A DNA stretch of 64,000 bases from Trogon surrucura. Its lineage: Eukaryota > Chordata > Aves > Trogoniformes > Trogonidae. Every line of letters begins with the position of its first letter. Position 1 is the first letter of the stretch. The stretch spans positions 11,612,001-11,676,000 of the forward strand of contig CM036626.1 of the NCBI GenBank assembly GCA_020746105.1, in the 5' to 3' direction. Below are positions 1 to 15,400 of the stretch, piece after piece. The translations under genes were made by a program, and so were the position numbers. The notes beneath the pieces are model-generated. The model ran no database searches. It was not told where the DNA came from and saw only the letters and a list, made by a program, of their open reading frames with translations.

Positions 1-345
1 CCTTTAAAAAACTCAGACCTGTTGATGAAAGATACCGTTTGCCTTAAAGTTTCAAGATGACAAAGTGCAGGAAATGTCTGTAACAAATGGAAAGAAAGGC
101 TCTTAGCCAAATTGTAACAATAACTTTGGGATCAATAACCTCTCTACATGGTGTTTTTACACTTTACCTACTGGTTACACTCCTTACAGGAGTCCAAAGA
201 ACAGCAAGATTCCCTGCCCTCATGGAACAGGCAAGAGACTGCTTTCTATGGTTTCAGCCAAAAGCTAACACACGTTTTGCAACTCTCAGTTTCCCTTCCT
301 CCCTGAAAACACTCCCAGTGATGGGGGTGCTGGGCAGCCTCTTAC
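1..345. other. UROC1 intron 14, partial
   Basis: Continues beyond the left edge. I looked for the next urocanase block (VKVSVKLQYMDN-like) on the minus strand and did not find it. No recognisable repeat. Confidence 0.7.
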
Positions 346-467
346 CTCCCTGACGTATAGAGTCTTCCAGCACAGACATGGCAATAGAGTCAGTGGTAGC
401 AAGATCCTGTGGGTCACCTGAGGTACAAACCCAGCGGAATGGCCCAAATCCCAGGGAAAAAATGTCC
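346..467 (-). CDS. UROC1: UROC1 coding exon 14 (active-site cysteine region)
   Basis: 122 nt encoding DIFSLGFGPFRWVCTSGDPQ then DLATTD, ending EDSIRQ plus a split Gly codon. Acceptor TCCCAG, donor GTAAGA. The WVC cysteine (residue 453) sits where bacterial urocanases carry their cysteine signature. The following exon is not in bases 1-345. Confidence 0.94.
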
Positions 468-3400
468 CTGGGAAGAGAACATGTTTCATTAAGAGATAGT
501 TGAAATTCTTTCCTTATTTATCCTGGCTGCTAGCAGTGCTTTTCTTTCATTAGCTAGAGACAGAAGAATTTGAAACATTTTCAATGAACTAATCTAAACA
601 GAAGCATCAAGGACCATTAATTGAGAAATTAAACAGTGTTGTTTTATGCAGCCAACGACTAGTGTTTAAAAATACAGTCAGACCAGAAGCTTGATAGGAA
701 CATTGGGAATGCAATCAAACAAGTACATCGTCAGAAGAATTGCAGTTTTTCTTGTTTCATCATATATACTGTTCCTGCTGCCTGGTCTTTTCATCCTTAA
801 CCCAGGCTAACTCTGAGTACAGCTATATTATCAGACAAGTGTATGTTCTGAACAAGTGCCTGAGTCCAGACTCATTTGCTGTCCACATTGTTTACACACA
901 ATAGTAAGGTAGGTTTCAGTTAGGTTCAGAAGAAGAGATGCAATCTGGTTAGCATCTTACCCTATGTTCAAGCTGTTACTCACATGGTGTAGATGAGTTA
1001 AGCATGAGTCAGAAGCAAAAGGTGTGAGAAACCCAGTCCCGCAAAAAACCCCTTGAGCTCAACTTTTTCTCCAAGCTGCACGCACAGCTTGGGTAAGAGG
1101 CAAAGTCACTGGCATGGACAGGAGAATGTCCTATTTCAGGCATGCTTAACTGCAGCGTAGACATAGGTTTTCACAATTTGGAACTGAGCTCTGCTCCTCT
1201 GAAGAGACAGTGAGGTTGCATATAGTTACAGTTTGAGGCTGCGACTTGGTTATTCTCTGAAGTAGAGCTGCTTAAAGAAAATTGATGCAACAAAAGAGAA
1301 AATGCAACTATTCATGTAAAGGACTTCAGAGTTTTAATTTGGCAGTGTTTTGCTCTTCACACATCTGGTGTCTGCTTTCGTAAGACCTTTTAATTCTAAA
1401 AAGGATAAAGCTTTACACCAAATTATCAAGACATGCCATGTCCTTCTGGACAAAATATTAGCAAAACCTCTGCTGTCAGAGTTTACTCATGTTAATCACA
1501 TACAACACGTCCCTCCAGATCTAGCTTCTTCCCTGTTCACAGGAAAATGCAAGAACTCTAAGGCAGCCAATAGAAAACATGAGCATGATGCTTACAGTCA
1601 ACAGTAGACCTTCTGAAATCACACTGGGCATTACTCCAGAGTACTGAAAAATAACACTAACTCTGGGATAACACCTGCAAGATCAATTTTCCTCCTACTA
1701 CTGTTGACTCCTTTTCATCATTTATAGTACACTGCAAGATGTGCACCAAGAGGCATCTCTATAGTACTTGCCCCATAAAGAAGGGAAGTCACAAGGAACT
1801 TGAGTGCTTTATTCCAAACTTTCGCCAACATACCCCATGATGTGTTGAACGTAGGAAGGATATCGAAATTCTGTTTTATTGGCTCCTCTTTTCTCAACAT
1901 CAGCACCTACAAAAGAATTTTAATAGTCAGTGACTTGATGAAGAAAAACTATAAAACCAGAGTGCACCTGGGTTCCCATGAAGGCTCTACTTCAACCACA
2001 GAGAAGGTCTGGGGTCTCAGAGAACGAGAGAAAGAGACTAAAGAATTAGTATACACAGTGACCAACCCTACCTTACCAAAATGTACAGCCAGGAAGATGC
2101 ATGAAGGATTGTCCTTGTTGCAACAAGGATGCTTAACAACTCCAGCATCTACTCACCAGCCCTTTGAGCTTCCAAGAGAAAAGCATTGCCATAATCCCAA
2201 AAAAACATGCCCTTATCAGCTAGTCTGTTAATAGCAGCCACTTGTCTCTTCAGACTGAAATAAAGAAGGAAACAATTATTACTAAGACTGATAAAATATA
2301 AAATAAAATTAACATCATGAACCCACTAAAGTTATGGGAATATGCAGATGGACCTGACCTCAGAGAAATTCAGGCATAAAGCTATGAGATATCAACTGAG
2401 ATGTTTTCAGTCTCTTTAACACCTGTTATCTCCAAATCTTTAGGTGATTTACAATCTTTAAGGGAACTTCATTAATTAGCAGAGAGGAATCATGTCAAAG
2501 AAACACAGCCAGCTCTGAGGATGAAAGATAATGACAAAAAACAGCCTACACAAAACTGCAAAACAGTTTAAGAAGTTCAAAGAGAAAGTGAGCAGAGACA
2601 GAAATCCTGAAAATGGTTAAACATCTCTGTTCTGGCCTCTATTCCTTGGCCAAAAGCGCCTTATTTTCCGTTTGTTTCCAAAAATGGACCATACCACAGA
2701 ACTGCTCTCTGATACCATTTGTGCTTAATGTTATCTGGTTCTAATCTCAATGCATAGTTGCACATAGAGCTGTACATGCATAGGTATAACCTCGTGGAGC
2801 TCTAGAGAGGTAAATTAATGCCTAACAAATTAAATTGTTTTTTTTTAAAATCACATCTAGCTTGTTAGAAATTAGTCCCTCCCAGAAATTTACCCACTAC
2901 TTTTGTCTTAGAGTAGCATGATACAGAATTGGGAAAATGGAAAGGTCCTTGTAGGTCCCTCATCCAATGTAAAAAAGATCATATGCCCATATTCTACCTT
3001 CTGCTGGAAAAAGGTGTCCAGCAAGAATGTTCAAGGTAAACAGAACCAGAGTAGGAGCCAAAAAGGCTTGAAAGTACCAGCTGAGAACAACAGTACAGCT
3101 TGCTGCCTGTTCCACAGTTCTTCATTTACATATAAATTATGCCAAATTGCTCCCTTTGTAATGTCGGAATCCAATTTCACTTGCAAATGTGCTAATCAGG
3201 AGTAGATCCCCAATGTCAAGGTGGTAAAGAGAAGTTAGTTACAATTCCAGCAAGCTGGCAGGACTGACTAGGTTAGGTTGTCCCCTCCTTATATCTTTCC
3301 CTAAACAAATTTACTGGCCACAGCTGAAAGCATGGTAGGCTAGATGGACTTTCTCTCCTACTCACTGGGTTTTTATGCTATATTCAGTGAATCTAAGTAC

Positions 3401-6400
3401 AATTCCATGTAGGCTGCCAGTTGTTTTATGGCCCCAGTTTTTTAAAATCTAATGCAATTTAGGAATTTATAGAAGTGAAATAAATCATTAATATTCAGAC
3501 CTCCGAACTTATACACTAGAGACTATAAAATGGTGGGTAAGTGCCAGATGGTGGGTAATCTGCCAGGTTCTGAGGGATCACTATGTAAGTACAAAGCTGG
3601 GAGTTACTAGTACTGTAGCTCTACCCCAGATTTCTACTGAAATATCAAAGAATAGAATCTTCTTGCAACAAAGACAAACATCTGATCACCTGCAGAGCAA
3701 CTAAGCGCAAAAGGTTACAACCATGTACTGTTGATACATTTACCTCTCTTGTACCAGGGTCCGGAATTTCCCTGGATTGGTGGAAAGGAGCTGCTTTGCT
3801 TCCTCAAAGCCAAGCTGTACAGGATAGTATCCTCCGCTGAATGGGTTATGACACGAAGTTTGGTCGGAGCCCAGATCAACTAGCAGCTCTCCTGTTGTGT
3901 CCAACTCATAGACTAGCCTCTCCCTGGGGAACACAATGCATGGAGTGTTTGAACAGAAGCTGTGATTTCACATTCTAGCCCCTCTTTCAGGTGAACTTCT
4001 TCGATTCCAAGAGGTTGTTTATAAAGGTTTGTCCTTGTTAAGCTATGTCTTTGTTTTAGCAGTCAGGAGGTGGGAAATGATGGTGACGAAGGCTTGGGTG
4101 CAGCTTTTATACTTCGCATTTACCTGTGCAGGAAATGCTGGTAGACGAGCCACATACCAGTATGACACACCCATCGTATTGGTCAGTCTCAAGCTTTGGC
4201 ATATGGTGTGACAGCAAGATTTACCATTGGATAAAGCCTCAAGAGTGCCAGAATTTCTATCCAGCATCTGATTAGTTTTATTCAATCAATACCCTAAATA
4301 CTTCTATCCTTCACTGAATTCAAAGACTTTTTCTTGCTACCCAGTTAGCGAAAGTTGGAGGGAAAGGGATAGATTCTTTCTTTATGGAAGGAGGAATCTT
4401 AAGGATTTCTTTCCCTAAGAAATTCATTGTTTCATAATTTAAGGAGAAGGTGTATAAGAAGCAACTAGGAACTAGAACACAAGAATGAACACCCCTCTTT
4501 TGACAATACAGTTTTTCATAAGCATCTAGAGTAAGGAACTCAGTACTGGGTCTCGTGCCTCTTCTCCTCCAAGTTTGGGAACTAATTCCAGGTTGACTAA
4601 CAAGCAAGAGCATTAATATACCCATTATCCGTATATACTACTTACCAGAGATCTACCACATTCCCATGGTAACCCAAACTAAGGGCAATTTTATTCTTTC
4701 TTGCATCTCTAGAATAGATTAAAAAGACTGGTTGAAGAAAATGCATCTCATGTAATTCCATCCCGCAACATACAAATCACGTACAGAGACAAACCCAGCA
4801 AAAAAAGTCTATATGTGGTTTCCACCGCTCATCTAGGCAACAGATCTTTCAACTTTTATATAATTGTTCATTGACTCCAGAAGGCTTGAGTGATGCTTTA
4901 AGTGTAACATTATTTCTAATTGCTCCATGCATATTCATAAAATTGAATGAAGACAGATTTAACATATATAAAAGATATGAAGTGTTGGTAGTAGCTTGCA
5001 GTAGGCATCAGTATTCACTAATAATGACTGCTGCTGTTTGGAAGGATGTATTTCCATTTAAGAGCAAACCTGGAATAAGAGGAGATGTCTCTCAGCCCCT
5101 TCTGTACGCACACTAAAATGGCACAATGCAGAAAGATGTAAAGTCAGGATTAGGAAGCAGAGATAAACTCGCTGAATTATGTCACAAGTCGTACCTAAGG
5201 CGAGCAATGCAATGGTCCAGGTTGTTAGAAATTTCCATCAGCCATCCTTGCTTGTGACGTTTCAAAAGTGCTGCTTCATCAACCTAGGAGAAATAGCAGA
5301 GATCTTAAAACTCCTGCTGCCCCTATCCACTCATTTTTACCTTTAGTTTTTCAATTAACCTGCAAAAAAAAAAAAAAAATCAAATAGGTAAAGGGCATAG
5401 CCCTGCCTTGGCCTTAAGAATATGGAGTGACTGTTCCAATACTTTTAATTATTCTTATTGCCTCTTCTTCATGATTATAGTGAAAAAAAAAAAAAAAGAA
5501 AGCCAAAATGTTTCTGATTTATTTTTCAAATCCCACTATTTTCTGTGAAAATAAAAGTCCTATTTAATTAAGTAAATAATTTCTTTGATCAGTTCAGAGA
5601 AAGACATTTCTGCCAGACTGCCCAGGATGAGGCAATGGTTTGCTGAATAAAACTGACCCTTGCTTCTGTTCTTTGACTGCTGGTTGAAAATCTCGACCAA
5701 ATATGGAAAAGAAAAGAGGAAAGCATTTTCTTGTTTCAGCTTTCTAATGCCTCTGAAAAATGGAAGAGATCAAAACAAAACTGCATCTTTAATTCCCTCT
5801 TGTTTGAACTTTGAAGCTCAATCCCAAATCTCTACTGTTTTCTGCCCTCAGCTTCTGTGTGTCAGTGTGTATATGCATAAGAGACAGCTGGATAAAAAAA
5901 AAAAGAGATAAACCGTGGAAACTTTGGCGCAAATCCTGTATTAATGGTACAATGTACAAACTTGTACATAATTAATACTTTTATAGTGAGCTACCACTAA
6001 CACAAAGCAAGTGGCAAAATTAATTCAAGCCAATTTTCTGTGGTAGCAATGGATTTAAACACCCTCAGTGGCATGCGTGCAAGAACACATAACCTGAGTA
6101 TCTTCTAGTATTTCATTAAAACCTTTTTATTTCTAATGCATCCCCGTCATCTTCATTCCATTATTTATCATTAACAAAGTATTCATATGTAAATTAAATA
6201 AGTTCTGTATTCAGGAGTTGCTTGAACACCAGGAAACCTTTTCTTTCCTAATTATTCTTAGCATGAAAAACCTTCCATCATTTCCTACATCAGTAATAAA
6301 GACCATCCTTCCAAAACCCCCGATTATGATAATACCAGTGTTGTTGCCAGTGGAATTATTCAATAAAGTCAGGTGCCACGGGGGACAGCTTCTTCGGGAG

Positions 6401-9400
6401 TTATTTAAATTAGCACAGGAGGAAAGATATTAAATAGTCTGAATGAATTACAGGAATTGAGTTCATTTAAAGCTCAGTATAACACAGATCAGATCTATTT
6501 AAATTTGTTACGACATTCTGCATATTTTACTACAGCCCTCTCTGACAGTCTTATTCTCTCTCAGACTTCCCAGCATACTCAAGAAAATTATCTTCATTTG
6601 AACCACAGTTTCAAAAATATGCTCATTTTTTGATCAGCACCTCAGTAATTTAAAAAAATTGCTCAAATATAAGAACCTAATGTCACCTCCAGCGTAACCC
6701 TAGAGAGCTTACTGCAGCTCAGAGGAGATAGTCTGGCCCTCCATACAATTATTTCATAAAATCACAATCTGCTTCATGTCAAACAGAAGAGGCAAAAGAC
6801 TTGCACCATTAATCCCTTCTGTCTGAGCTTCAGAAGCCCTGGCTGACAAAATGACATCTCTTGCACAATTCATCAATGTCATTTGCATAAATAGTTCCTT
6901 AAATAAATAATATGTACATATATATGGCTATTCACATGCGCTCCTGAGACTCATTTCCGACAAGGATCATCTCACAGGAGATAAAAACCAGGCGATATTC
7001 AGTCTCATGAACAAAATCATCTGCAGCCATAGAGATGAAAAGGACAAAGGACTGCTGTCCTTTTAAATGCTAGAATACAAAGGAAAGATTGCAGTGAATG
7101 CATTTAAAAGATCACAAAGACAGAGTAGAAGTCTGAATAAAGGTAATTTATTCAATAATAAATTGAATAAATTAATTTCATCTGCAGGGAGTACCTGATG
7201 AGATCTCAAATACAGGCAAAACTCAAGTGCTAACAAAAACATTTTTGCACCATCATTGTAGAACAGATGAAGCCCTGACTTTTGACAAAGCTAGCCAGAG
7301 CAGGTCAGATTTACTGCATGCTACATGGGCAGTGTGACTCATCATATTTTGAAATTTAACTATAATTACTATGGGTAAGATTGCAATACTCTCACCACTT
7401 TCATTGCAGCAAGTGCCGTGCCCACAGCAGAGGCCTGCCAGCTAATTCTCTCTATAAATGACTTTAAGAAGGCTAACCTCCCGCTCCAGTCAGCTCCGAC
7501 TGGAGTTCAGCTCTCAAAAATCTCTCTTCCTCTGAAGCAGTAACAAGAGCTCATCACCTGCAGACAGTTAAAAGAGCTCAAGGTCACTTTGATCAGTCCT
7601 ACAACTGCTCTACCAAGAATGTTTCCCAAGTGTATTGAACTGAAAAGCAGTCACAAAGAAAGAAATGCATGGAGATGTTTATTGTTTCTGAATGATCAAT
7701 ATACTTAATGATATTCACTATCATTTTCACAATATTGCAGAGCAACATTTTCTGTTAAAAGTTGTGGCAGTATTTCTGTAGTCCACCCCTCCATCTGATT
7801 TGCTAGAACAGAACACTGTGATAAGCATAATAGCTGAAAAATGCAGGTATTAGGAGACCCTAATGTTACTTTTTTATACGAAAATGTACTTCACTCAAAA
7901 CTTACAGGTATATATAATCTACTAAAATTATTCTGTTACTGTTCTGCATTATATATGATACTTCAGGATGCCTGTGGATTCAGTGGATCCTATCATGCAC
8001 TATTCTGATTGCTTGGATGTTAGCAGTCTTTGAATCAGTTCATTATTAGATTCTCTTTGTTTATTGGAGGAAGTATCTGGGCTGTTTTAACATTTTTGGA
8101 ACAGGGAAACGTTACATCAGGATGAAAGACTCTCTACAAAGAATACATCTTGTGGGTGAGCTTCAGGGAACAGTGAAAAAGGTACTACAGAACTTCTCCC
8201 TCATCAGCATTTCCCCTTAGCAGGACCTGCCTTTGCTGTCTACAAACTGGGATTCTCGTAAATGCTTGTACTCAGCCTCACCATGTTCACACTTAGATCT
8301 TAGAAAAGAGTATTTTGAGTTTGGCTTGTCAGGGTTAGTGGAGGAGCTGTCAGATCGGGAGAATGAGGGCTCTGATTCAGCACAGGAAGGAGAGAAGACA
8401 GAATGAAAGCAGCATCGCTCTCACCTCTGCAATGACCCCCACACACCCAGCAATGACTGCAGCCTTTGCTTGAGCTCCGCTCATCCCTCCGAGACCAGAA
8501 GTCACAAACACCTTTCCAGACAGATCTTCTGCCTTCAAGTAGCGACGGCCTGCATTGAGCACTGTGAGCTGCGCACAACACAACATAGCAATTATCAGGA
8601 GCTATTTTTCCTAGAGTCCCTGAAATTTAAAAATCTTCTGTCCCTTTTGCAAACGGAGTTTGAAACTCGGGGGTCATCGGGGCAATGAAACTGTTTTAGA
8701 CTTTGAAGAAGGAAACATGTTGCAAAGTGACGTTATGAAACCATCTGTCCTGATTATGCTTCTTTCTCGCACCATGAAACAGAATAATGAGTTGTTCCCG
8801 ACATGCTGCTCTTGGGGTATAGTCTTATTTAGGATGGCTGCAAAAGATGGCCAAGCAAAATAGCAAAGAAATCAAGGTAAGAAAATATTTTTATCTCACA
8901 CATTTGGTCAATTCATACTTCACAGCAATCCAATCCACTCCAGTCCCCAGGCACTGAGGGAGATACCCTCCTCTAAAAGGTATCCACAGAGACTTTTACT
9001 CAGTTTCTTACCACAGTCCCATGGACTATTCCCTGAGGCCCGATGTAGCAGTAGCTCCCTGCAGTCATCTGACCATACCTAGTAACAGCAAACACAATGA
9101 TATCACCCATCACTCAGGCTGGAATGAATTCTGTATGTCGACATATGTTCCCAGTATAACAAAAAAGCCTCTGTGCTTCCATTTGTTCTTAAAGATTTGT
9201 TATTATCAAATTCACAATTTAATTGAGTTTCTTCATTAGTAATGCACCAATACAGTTTCAGAGGATCTCAGAAATGTATGGAACCAAAAACTGAGTGTCA
9301 ACTTGTCCTGGCATTTAGCATAGTGACTAGGCCATAAGGACTCCTTTTCATTTCTTCACCTCATTGACATCTTTATGCCATTTGTTTTCAGTGGCACTCA

Positions 9401-12400
9401 CACTTTTAAGTCACATAGCTGCTTTTGAAGTTGTTAGCCCAAAAGAGTTGCCCACATTCCTAAGAAATTCCCAGGAAGCAGCAATGGATATTCTCTATTC
9501 ATGCCCTCTCATTCCTTCCAGCTTCCTTATCTGTACCCATCTCTTCAGTGGTTTTAATTTATTCTTCCCATGGTACAAAATAATAATCCAGTGGGCATCA
9601 GTTAGATCAGTAGTAAAAAAGTATGCAAAAATATTTTTTTTAAAAATGACAGCTTTCTACTTCAAAGCTTTCTCCTAGTGTGGAGGAAAGTTTCATAACT
9701 TCTGTTTTCTGGAGATTGCAAAACAACCACTGCAAAGTGGAAGTGGCCAGTGCTGTAATTAGATTATGATTAAGGCTTCAGGCTGTAATTCAGGCAAGTC
9801 CCACACATAAACCTAATACTAACTCCTAGCAGACCTCAATTACATCTTTATATATGTGGCTGAACAGAAGAGCTCCCTGAATAGAAGTGATTCCACTTAA
9901 CTGTGCATTAATGCTTTGCAGCACCACGACTTGATGCAGCACAGTTGAAATCTATCCACATTAGAAGTTTTAACCAGCCACTGCTTTATGTTTAAATTAC
10001 ATTTTAGTTAAGTATTTGATGTATTTTAGTAGTGAGGTATCTTCTTACATTGTTACTCCCAAAGCAAACATCTTTTCATATTCGTCTCTGGTGGAATAGT
10101 TGGGAATAACCTAAGAAAACAATCCAAAGAAAACTCACATAAGAAAATTAGAGATTTAAATAGATCTTTTGAACAGCCTGTGTTTTTCCAATTACGGTCA
10201 CACACACAGTAAAACAGGATGAGTAATTCAGGTGTTTTATTCCATGCGTTCTAGTATTAGAAAAGAAAGATGTCTGGTCTTTCTGGCACTGTGACTCACA
10301 TGCAAGTTTTAAGGAAAGCACTTCTCTAGCCACAAAACTAGCCTGCAGGGAGATAGATATTGAATGGCTCAAAAGACTGGCAGTGAACCAGTATGTTTGC
10401 TTGTCCAGCTTGCCTTCCAAGCAAAGCAGTCCAGATATCCGAGCATCTGATTAATAATCATCTGTTTGCCTATTGAGGGCTTTTAAATCTGCCAAACTGA
10501 GCCCAGCTGAACTGTTTTTGTCAAGAACATGTACAGCTCAGGCTCAGTCAGAACACAAGTTGTCTGATAAGGAGAGGATTGTTGCCTCCATCACTGCAGA
10601 ACAGCCCACTTGAGGTGAGAGTGACTGTACTGGAAAAAAATGCTGCAAAATTATCACCCCAGATTCTCCTGTGTGCTGTTGCAAGTTCAGGTAGTATAAA
10701 TAATACCTTAATGCAGCCAATACTTGAAAACTACACAAGAGAAGGGAGAAAGAGAAAACAAAATGCTGATACCTACCATGCCATTAGTAATGATTAATCG
10801 AGGAGCATACTGATGGCTGGGGAAGAGTCCCAAAGGATGTCCACTGTACATTACTAGGGTTTGCTCTTCGGTCATCTCTGACAAATAGTGCATTACCAAC
10901 CAGAACTGAAAGGAAAACCACAAAAAGTGAGGGAATTTCTTCGCATCTTACATTTATCTTTCTTTGACAAGCTGCTAAACTTTTGAGTGTGAAGGCATAT
11001 TCATGTATTCACAAGGTGTATTCATATATGGAATAGTAGCCAGAGCTCTCAATACATTCTTGCTTTTCATAAGGTCTGTTAAGTGATATCACTTAGCAGG
11101 AAACATAAATCACCAGCTAACAAAGGTCTGAACAAGTTCCAGACTAATTTCTCTGGTACAAACCTCAGAAATCCTTAATTTTTAAAGCTATTCTAATTCT
11201 ATCTTGAGGTTAACTATTTGGATCTTCTGACACTTTTCTGGCAATCTTTCCAAAGCCAAACTGCAAAATTTTCTTTTAGTATGTGACAGCTAGGCCTGAG
11301 AGGAGTTCTCCCCTGAAATATTGGGATTTAACAACAGCTCAAAACTAGATTTTCTGTGGGGTCACAGAGATGAAGTTTTGACCAAAAAAGAAAATTAAAA
11401 TAAATGGAACTGCTTATAAAAGAGAAAACACTATCTGTGGCAAATAAATAAAAACAATTGTCATGGGCGCTTAGCCTCTGTGGTTGTGTCTTTGATCTGA
11501 ATTAAAAATGGTACAGATTTGAAACAAATCCCTTTTAACCCAGCTAATTTCCTAAGCTGTAAGTTAAGTTGATCAGGAAAGAGTTACTGTTACTGTCTTG
11601 CTTTTACATTTTGGTTTTGTTTCATGGTAAATCTGAATAATCTAATTCTGGTCCTAGGACAGAACAGGTAACTAGCTGAACTCTCAACTCTTTAGCAGGC
11701 TGAAACAAATATTGTAATAAAACCAGAAGCTATAAAATAGTTCCATCTTTTTCTCTTGAAAGGCACAACTAGTAAGAAGCAGGAAAAAGCCTTTCTTAGC
11801 TTAAAAACCAGTTCTGTCAACTGCAGGCTTGTCGAGTTAGTTCTGTATGTGGTTCTTTATTTTAAAATTATTCCGAAGAAAGCACAGGTCCGCATGGATG
11901 ATATTAACCAAACTGAACCTTTTCAGCAGCAATTTTGCAATGATAGATTTCAAAAAAAGATGTTGTTTTCAAGCCACAAACAGAACAAACTGTTCTGTCA
12001 TAACTGAATCATTCATGTGACTGCTGCTCTAAGTAAGCAAAAACAAAAAAGGTTTTGTTTGTTCTGCTGTGAAACAACTGCAGGTCATAGCTCTGGCTTG
12101 GATGAGAATAAGAGGAAAGAGAATATTTCTGACTTTGGCAGAGCTTCTACTTCACCTTGCAGCCCAGCATCTGCCTAAGGGATGTCAGTCCAATAAAGGC
12201 TACTGTATAAACTGCTGGCACTGCTCACATCAGAAAAGCTGTGAAACTCATGCAGTTAACAGCCATTAGTTCACTGGCATTTAGCAGTTAATACCAATTA
12301 ATATGCAGAATAAAGAAATGGTGTGCACTGCCATGGTACCTTTCTTTTAAGAAGTCAGAAGAGTTTGGCCTGAAAAGCTGCCTAAGACTTTCATTTAACT

Positions 12401-15400
12401 CTTATTTTCCAGATCAGGACACTGAAGCATGACTTTTCTTTTAGCCACAAATGAAAAAAACACAGTCAAACTGGGAAGAAGACCCAGGTCACTCAGTGCT
12501 GTGGTAGAGTTAAGAATCCATTCCTTTCCCCTAACTAGGAACTTCACTTACTTGTTAGTTTTGCTTGGATTTTTTAATAAGCAAGAGGCCAGATTCAGAT
12601 AAAGCAAGGGATGATGGTTTTTTTGGTATTCACAATAACCACATTTGTGTCTATACACAGACACTTAGGACGGTTGTTCACTAAATAGTACTCCTGCCAC
12701 CATGCACCTGCAGAGCATTCAGACCCAGAGCATTACTTTTTCCTTGAGAGAGGAGCTTATACAAAACATAAATATGTTGCTGATGCCAAAGATCTCCTGA
12801 GAATGTTTCCGACATGCACTTTGCAGTATATGGTTTAAAGCAAGTGCATTTATTATCATTTTTGGGTAGAGAAGGAGAACGGAGATTATACAACCAGACG
12901 TTAAACATCCCAGCTCTGATTTCAGACAGGCTTTCATGCGCCTGATGTTATTCACAGAAAATCAGGGATAATGCTGCTAGGCCTGACAATAAAGTGCACT
13001 ATGATCTGGCCAGCTAGCGTGTAAATATTTATTGCTAATCTGAGTCGGCTGGAAAGACTCAGGACTGCACTTTCTTAAATCAAAGCCCTTTTTAAAATTC
13101 CATTACTTGTTGCGAAAGTACCAGAAACAAGCAAGCCATAGATTTGTTTCCTAGAATGCTGTTGGACTCTAGAATTAACTGCGCAAAATACAGAGGCACA
13201 TACGAATGGATCAGAGAAAGGCAGAGAACTGGTCTTTACATCATCATACACAGCTCGGTGTGTTTAAGGTACTATGCTTAGTACTTCTGCTGGGCTGTCT
13301 GTGCTCTCCTTATTAAATAAAGCTCTCCCCATCTTTGCAGCTCATAACTGAGCATTCCTCTAGCCAGACAGGATGTTTTGGAGCATTTTGAGACGACGAC
13401 TGCCAAGAATTATCACAAACCGCCTAGGCAGAATGTGTGGGAGGGAGGGTGAAATTGATTTCATGAAACAAGCTGCAAAAGCAGCAATGTCCTACCTGTG
13501 CCCAATTACTGAAGACCTGCCCATTTCCTCCATAAGTGACGAGCTCCTGGGGAAACTGAAAAAGACCATTTAACAATAAGGCAAGCACTTTTCTGAAATA
13601 TTTCACTGTATCTTCAAGTTATTAATGTCAGTAATAAATCTTTTTCTAGAGTTTATTGCATCAACACTCTCTAGATTCTTGAAATCCGAAAATATCATCA
13701 TAGAAGTGATAATTTAAGGAAAAATAATTTCTTTCTCTAAATTAGTTGTTTGCTATTGTTACAATGGCATTTTGGATGCAGAATGCTACAAAGTGATTCC
13801 TTGATTACAGTTTCTGTATCAGAGAGACATCACAGTCAACGCCCTTAAAAAGGGAGTGAGTGAGCCTGTAGTTTAGTTGCCACTGACATTTAGAGCTGGA
13901 AGAGTCTATGACCAGCAGGGCAGAGTTGCGTGGCCTCTCCCCTGCCATCTGCCAAAAGATGTGTTACACCGGGCAGTGCTTCCGAGGATGGACTTTGGTC
14001 CTGTAATCCTCTCTTCAATCTGTCCCAGAGAGACGAGCTTTCAAAGATACAGAGAGCGTTAGTACTAATTTTTCAATGTAGGTTGTAGAAGCAGTGCATT
14101 AAGATCTGAGCTCTTTAAGATCTGAGCTCTACCCATCTCACAGACAGTGACCAAGCTCCTGTGTACAGTGGCAGTGGCGTGAGCCTTGTTGGCGTTGCAG
14201 GAGGCCTCAGAGATCTACATTAGGACTAGGACCCACTGTGCAGAATTGAAAACTACACACAGCAAGACTAAAAAGAACTTAACGCAAAAGACCCCAAACT
14301 CCAGGAATCAATAAAAGGAATAAAAGGAATCATAAAAGAAAAGTACAGAATTGCCTTTAGTCCTTTGCAGGCTTAACTTCACAGAAATGTATGTTCTAGG
14401 ATATCCCTCTAAGGAGGCTGCCTTGGCACTACTGGAACTGGCCCGTTCAGCCAACACATGGCAGCCAGCTCTCCCCTGGAAGGAGGATCATCTGCACAAG
14501 GATTAATTTCCCCCATATGCCTAAGGTCTTCAGGTTTTATGTGAGAACACATGCAGAAATTAACTTGCAGATTTGCTGCTGCTTCCTTGTTTTCATTGTA
14601 TCTTACCTGAGCCACTGAGGGATCCAGATTATTCATGATCATCAACATAATGGCAGCAGCTGATTTGGTCTTGCAAGGGTATTCTCCTATGGGGTACGCT
14701 CTGAAAGAGTAATCACAAAAATTTAGGAGACACGCTCCAATTCACAAGGGCAACCACAACGACATACCCCATGGAAATATCCCTACATGCCAACACATTC
14801 TTCTGAGTTGCAGATTTTTGTTCAGGAGGAAAAAAGAAAAAGAAAAAAACAAAGGAGGAAGTGCAGATCTGAAATTACATACATACCTTAACAGGCAAAT
14901 CAGATTTCATTCCCAAGAAATCTCTCAAAAACTGAACTAGTTACGTGAAATAAGGATCTTTTTACTGAATAAGATGCATTTGATTCAGAAAATTAAGAGG
15001 TGAAGTAGGAAAAAGCCTCACAATGGTATCTCAAGTCTGGTTTCCTAGCACTAATGTGCTTCAATGCCAGCTACTGTGATCACCTCACTGTCACCTTCTC
15101 CATCATCTGTTTGTCACATCAAAATGCTCTAAAACTTCTAGACCTAGATTTGTACTGTAGCTCTTCAGGGCAGGGACAGTTCCATTGCTGTGCTTGCACA
15201 GGTCTTGGCACAATCATGCCCAGGCGTCCAAGGCATGACACCAACAGAAAGCAAAACCATTGATCAAGAGTTTGCTCTTTCTCTTTCTATAAGCAACAGC
15301 ACTATTACAGATGCTGGAAATTCCTGAAGGTAGATAGGATTAGTTGACATGGTTTTTAAATTATCTTCCTTTTATTGGACCATAGATCTTCAGTGGCTGG

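Noticed and set aside
1..345. Search for UROC1 exon 15
   Set aside because: No block resembling the next conserved urocanase segment. Sequence after the exon 14 donor looks intronic up to the edge.
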